NCBI RefSeq assembly: GCF_009852415.1
Contig: NZ_WOXS01000002.1
Location: 5,372,001 to 5,436,000, forward strand
Reading direction: 5' to 3'
From: Streptomyces sp. Tu 3180
Lineage (GTDB): Bacteria; Actinomycetota; Actinomycetes; Streptomycetales; Streptomycetaceae
DNA length: 64,000 nucleotides
The position numbers were made by a program, and so were the translations under genes. Positions 61,546-64,000 of the stretch are shown in pieces. Within the stretch, counting starts at the first letter, position 1, and each line of letters opens with the position of its first letter. The notes beneath the pieces were generated by a model. The model had not been told where the DNA came from. It did not search any database and saw only the letters and a list, made by a program, of their open reading frames with translations.

Positions 61546-63084
61546 GTGGGACGCCACAGCCGCCGTGGGCCCGCCCCGAAGGGCGACACCGCGGACACAA
61601 CTGCAGCACGCAGCGGCCGGGACGGCCGCGAAGCCCGGGGAGAGACCCGGCGGGACGGCCGGCGGGAGGCCCGTCCGGGGCCGGCCGGAACGCCTCCCGG
61701 CGCGCCCGAGGCGTACGGGACCCCGGTGTACGGCACGCCGGGCGGCGCGGTGCCACGCCTCCCGGACGGGTGGCTTCCGGACGGCACGCCGGCGCACGGC
61801 TTCCCGCGCCTGCCGGACGGCACGCCCGCTCACGGCGTCCCGCGCGCCTTCGACGGCACCCCGGCGCACGGTGTCCCCCCGTTCCCCGACGGCACCCCCG
61901 CCCACGGCACCCCCCGGGTCCGCGGCGGCCACCCCGAGCAGCGGGAACCCGGCGGTGGCTGGGGGAAGTTGACGGGGCGGCCGGCGGGAGGCCCGCCCGG
62001 GACCGGACACGGCGTGCCGGCCGGGGCCGAGGTGCCCCTGCCGCGGCAGCGGCAGGCGCCCCCCGGAGGCCCGCGGCAGGACTACCTGGACGCCTTCGAC
62101 GAGGCCGGCGACCTCTTCACGCCGCGCCCGCCCGCCGCCGCGCCGCGCCCGCCCGCCGCCGCGCACCCCGCGGACCCGTACGCCGCCGTCACCGACTGGA
62201 CCACCGCCGCGGGCACCGCCGTCGCGTCCGGCCCCGGCGACGACGCGCCGCCCACCGGTGAGCCCGCGCGGAACAGGGGCGGCAAGGGGCGGGCGTTCAC
62301 CGGGATCGCGGCCGCCGCCGTCACCACGGTGCTGGCCGTGGTCGTGGCCGGCCAGGTCGCCGACGAACACGGCGGCACCGACGTACAGGCGCAGTCCGCC
62401 GTCGACCGGGCGCGTGACGTCCGGGACCCCGCCTCGCGCGGGGACGACCGGGAGACGCCCGGCGGGGTGTCCGGCGCCGAGCCGCTGACGTACGAGCAGA
62501 AGATGGAGCGGAGGTACCCGCTCGGCGCCACGCTCGCGGGCTCGGGGAAGTTCGACGCGATCCCCGGCATCGACAAGGCGCCGGGCACGGGGCAGAAGAT
62601 CACCTACCGGGTGGACGTGGAGCAGGGCCTCGGCCTCGACGGCGAACTCTTCGCCGAGGCCGTGCAGAAGACGCTCAACGACGACCGCAGCTGGGCGCAC
62701 AACGGCGCCCGCACCTTCGAGCGCATCCACTCCGGCCGGCCCGACTTCGTGATCACCCTCGCCAGCCCCGGCACCACCGCCGACTGGTGCGCCAAGTCCG
62801 GCCTGGACACCACCGTGGACAACGTCTCCTGCGACTCGGCGGCCACCGAACGCGTGATGATCAACGCGTACCGGTGGGCGCAGGGGGCGGAGCCGTACGG
62901 CGACGAGATCCACGCCTACCGCCAGATGCTGATCAACCACGAGATCGGCCACCGCCTGGGCTACGGCCACGTCACCTGCGACAAGGACGGCGAACTCGCC
63001 CCGGTCATGCAGCAGCAGACCAAGTTCGTGGACCACGACGGCATCGACTGCCGGCCGAACCCGTGGCCCTACCCGAAGGCCTGA
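61546..63084 (+). CDS. DUF3152 membrane protein with metzincin-like HExxHxxGxxH
   Basis: 512 residues, GTG start. Residues 1-245 are Pro/Gly/Ala-rich and disordered, with four DGTPAHG repeats at about 80-125. A membrane helix follows at about 248-268 (TGIAAAAVTTVLAVVVAGQV). The outer DUF3152 domain contains HEIGHRLGYGH, the zinc-binding motif of metzincin metalloproteases, then MQQQTKF with a Met that could be the Met-turn. The rest of DUF3152 (YRVDVEQGLGLDGELFAEAV) resembles Rv3207c. Protease activity is not proven for this family as far as I know. Confidence 0.85.
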   Translation: MGRHSRRGPAPKGDTADTTAARSGRDGREARGETRRDGRREARPGPAGTPPGAPEAYGTPVYGTPGGAVPRLPDGWLPDGTPAHGFPRLPDGTPAHGVPRAFDGTPAHGVPPFPDGTPAHGTPRVRGGHPEQREPGGGWGKLTGRPAGGPPGTGHGVPAGAEVPLPRQRQAPPGGPRQDYLDAFDEAGDLFTPRPPAAAPRPPAAAHPADPYAAVTDWTTAAGTAVASGPGDDAPPTGEPARNRGGKGRAFTGIAAAAVTTVLAVVVAGQVADEHGGTDVQAQSAVDRARDVRDPASRGDDRETPGGVSGAEPLTYEQKMERRYPLGATLAGSGKFDAIPGIDKAPGTGQKITYRVDVEQGLGLDGELFAEAVQKTLNDDRSWAHNGARTFERIHSGRPDFVITLASPGTTADWCAKSGLDTTVDNVSCDSAATERVMINAYRWAQGAEPYGDEIHAYRQMLINHEIGHRLGYGHVTCDKDGELAPVMQQQTKFVDHDGIDCRPNPWPYPKA

Positions 63085-63093
63085 TCCCCTGAC

Positions 63094-63176
63094 GGGGCGA
63101 AACGCGCCCCGCGCAGGAAGGTTACGCCCGTTCACCCCTTTTGGTGGTGCGATGGACAACCGTCCATCGCACCACC
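63094..63176 (+). terminator. Double hairpin after DUF3152 gene
   Basis: GGGGCG-AAACG-CGCCCC at 63094-63110, then a perfect 15-bp stem GGTGGTGCGATGGAC with a 4-nt loop at 63143-63176. They follow the DUF3152 stop and precede the glycosyltransferase gene by 80 bp. Termination for one gene or leader control for the next are both possible. Confidence 0.65.
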
Positions 63177-63256
63177 GCCTTGTCCGCATACGTTCGTCCC
63201 GCTGCGAGCCGCCGGACCAACGGCGGCTCCCCATACGGGAGATCGGGGGTGCACAC

Positions 63257-64000
63257 GTGCGCATCGGACTGCTTACGGAGGGTGGTTATCCGTATGTGAG
63301 CGGTGGCGCCGGGCTCTGGTGCGACCGCCTCGTGCGCGGACTTCACCAACACGAGTTCGACGTCTACGCGTTCAGCCGCAGCGAAGCCCAGGAGGACGCG
63401 GGCTGGGTCCCGCTGCCGCCGCAGGTCGGCAGGGTGCGCACCGCGCCGCTGTGGGCGGCCGAGGACGACGGGGTGGTGTACGGCCGCCGCGCGCGCCGGC
63501 GCTTCACGGAGCACTACGGCGAACTGGCCGCCGTGCTCTGCGCGGCGGTGGACCCCGCCGCCCCCGGAGCCGCGCCTGACGCCGCCCCCGGCGCACGGCC
63601 CGCGGCGACGCCCGGCGCACGCCGTGAACCCACCGGGACGGCCCGTGTGTCGCCCGAGGCGGACCGTTTCGCCACCGCCCTGAACGGCCTCGCCGAACTC
63701 GCCCGCGACGAGGGCGGCCTGGTGGCCGCCCTCCGCTCCGAGACCGCCGTACGCGCCCTGGAACGCGCCTGTCGTGCGCCCCGCGTCCTGCGCGCCGCGC
63801 GCGAGGCCCGCGTACCGGATCTGCTGGCCGTCGCCGCGCACCTGGAGCAGGCCCTGCGCCCCCTCTCGCTCGACTGGTACGAGGAGGACGGGCTCGGCGC
63901 GGTCGACCTGTGCCACGCCACGGCCGGCGGCGCGGCCGCCCTGCCGGGCCTGCTCGCCCACCACTTCTTCGGCATCCCGCTGCTGGTGACCGAGTACGGC
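63257..64000 (+). CDS. DUF3492 glycosyltransferase, N-terminal part (3' partial)
   Basis: First 248 codons of a gene running off the window. GTG start at 63257; GGGGG precedes it. MRIGLLTEGGYPYVSGGAGL and WCDRLVRGL form the N-terminal phosphate-proximal loop of GT-B enzymes with the DUF3492 (PelF-type) extension. LSLDWYEEDGLGAVDLCHAT and LLAHHFFGIPLLVTEYG are conserved further on. The middle, about residues 95-160, contains an Ala/Pro-rich insert. The acceptor is unknown. A 9-bp hairpin (GAGCCGCCG, 63206-63229) lies in its leader. Confidence 0.85.
   Translation, partial: MRIGLLTEGGYPYVSGGAGLWCDRLVRGLHQHEFDVYAFSRSEAQEDAGWVPLPPQVGRVRTAPLWAAEDDGVVYGRRARRRFTEHYGELAAVLCAAVDPAAPGAAPDAAPGARPAATPGARREPTGTARVSPEADRFATALNGLAELARDEGGLVAALRSETAVRALERACRAPRVLRAAREARVPDLLAVAAHLEQALRPLSLDWYEEDGLGAVDLCHATAGGAAALPGLLAHHFFGIPLLVTEYG

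Overview
The window is a high-GC actinobacterial chromosome segment, almost certainly from a Streptomyces. Evidence: strong GC bias at third codon positions, frequent GTG starts (also TTG, CTG and possibly ATT), many GTGA/ATGA start-stop overlaps, a BldK-type oligopeptide importer, mycothiol biosynthesis (MshB), an XRE/DUF397 pair and many actinobacteria-only DUF families. I see no rRNA, tRNA, CRISPR array, prophage or complete insertion sequence. This looks like core chromosome, not an accessory island.

Layout. (1) 1-11.8 kb: two complete-looking oligopeptide ABC importers in tandem on the + strand. The first, bldKA-E-like, is cut by the window edge. The second has a lipoprotein, two permeases and two ATPases. 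A strong hairpin separates the bldKB and bldKC analogues, and terminators close both operons. (2) 12-19 kb: an S9 peptidase facing the transporters, a small membrane protein, an amidase, an XRE-DUF397 pair, and mshB coupled to a membrane protein. (3) 19-26.4 kb: a long disordered membrane protein with peptidoglycan-binding-like domains, a MarR/MFS efflux pair with a candidate operator, a 187-bp inverted-repeat-bounded element, a SirB1-like protein and a GNAT protein. (4) 26.5-34.7 kb: 7Fe ferredoxin, dapC, two secreted proteins, dapE, a LOG-family protein, a FolP2-type dihydropteroate synthase homologue, a DivIVA-like protein, tag and an enoyl-CoA hydratase. (5) 35-47.4 kb: DUF3117, an O-methyltransferase, a SigE-type ECF sigma factor with its anti-sigma gene, HtrA protease, TatB, Mrp, DUF1003, a soluble MgtE/CBS protein, a lipoprotein and CorA. 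(6) 47.8-54.5 kb: a suppressor-of-fused-like protein, an MFS transporter, DUF6758, a PHP phosphoesterase, MarC, a 50-residue protein, a NYN-domain protein and a hydrolase. (7) 54.5-64 kb: a DEAD-box helicase with a repeat-rich basic tail, a ferritin-like protein, DUF3107, TetR, a second hydrolase, a DUF3152 metzincin-like protein, and a DUF3492 glycosyltransferase cut by the window edge.

From memory, order in 17.9-47 kb resembles the Mycobacterium tuberculosis mshB-fdxC-dapE-folP2-tag-sigE-rseA-htrA-tatB-mrp-corA region. Order in 54.6-63 kb resembles the rhlE-Rv3207c region. The window also fits S. coelicolor starting at about bldK (SCO5112). These comparisons were not computed.

Most striking points: the anti-sigma gene appears to carry two one-base losses in C-runs that separate its sigma-binding domain from its membrane segment. 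The sigma gene is preceded by a near-ideal GGAAC-N17-CGTT promoter. The methyltransferase seems to start at ATT. The helicase appears to start at CTG and carries a 183-bp tandem duplication. I did not find a convincing wholly new multi-gene system.
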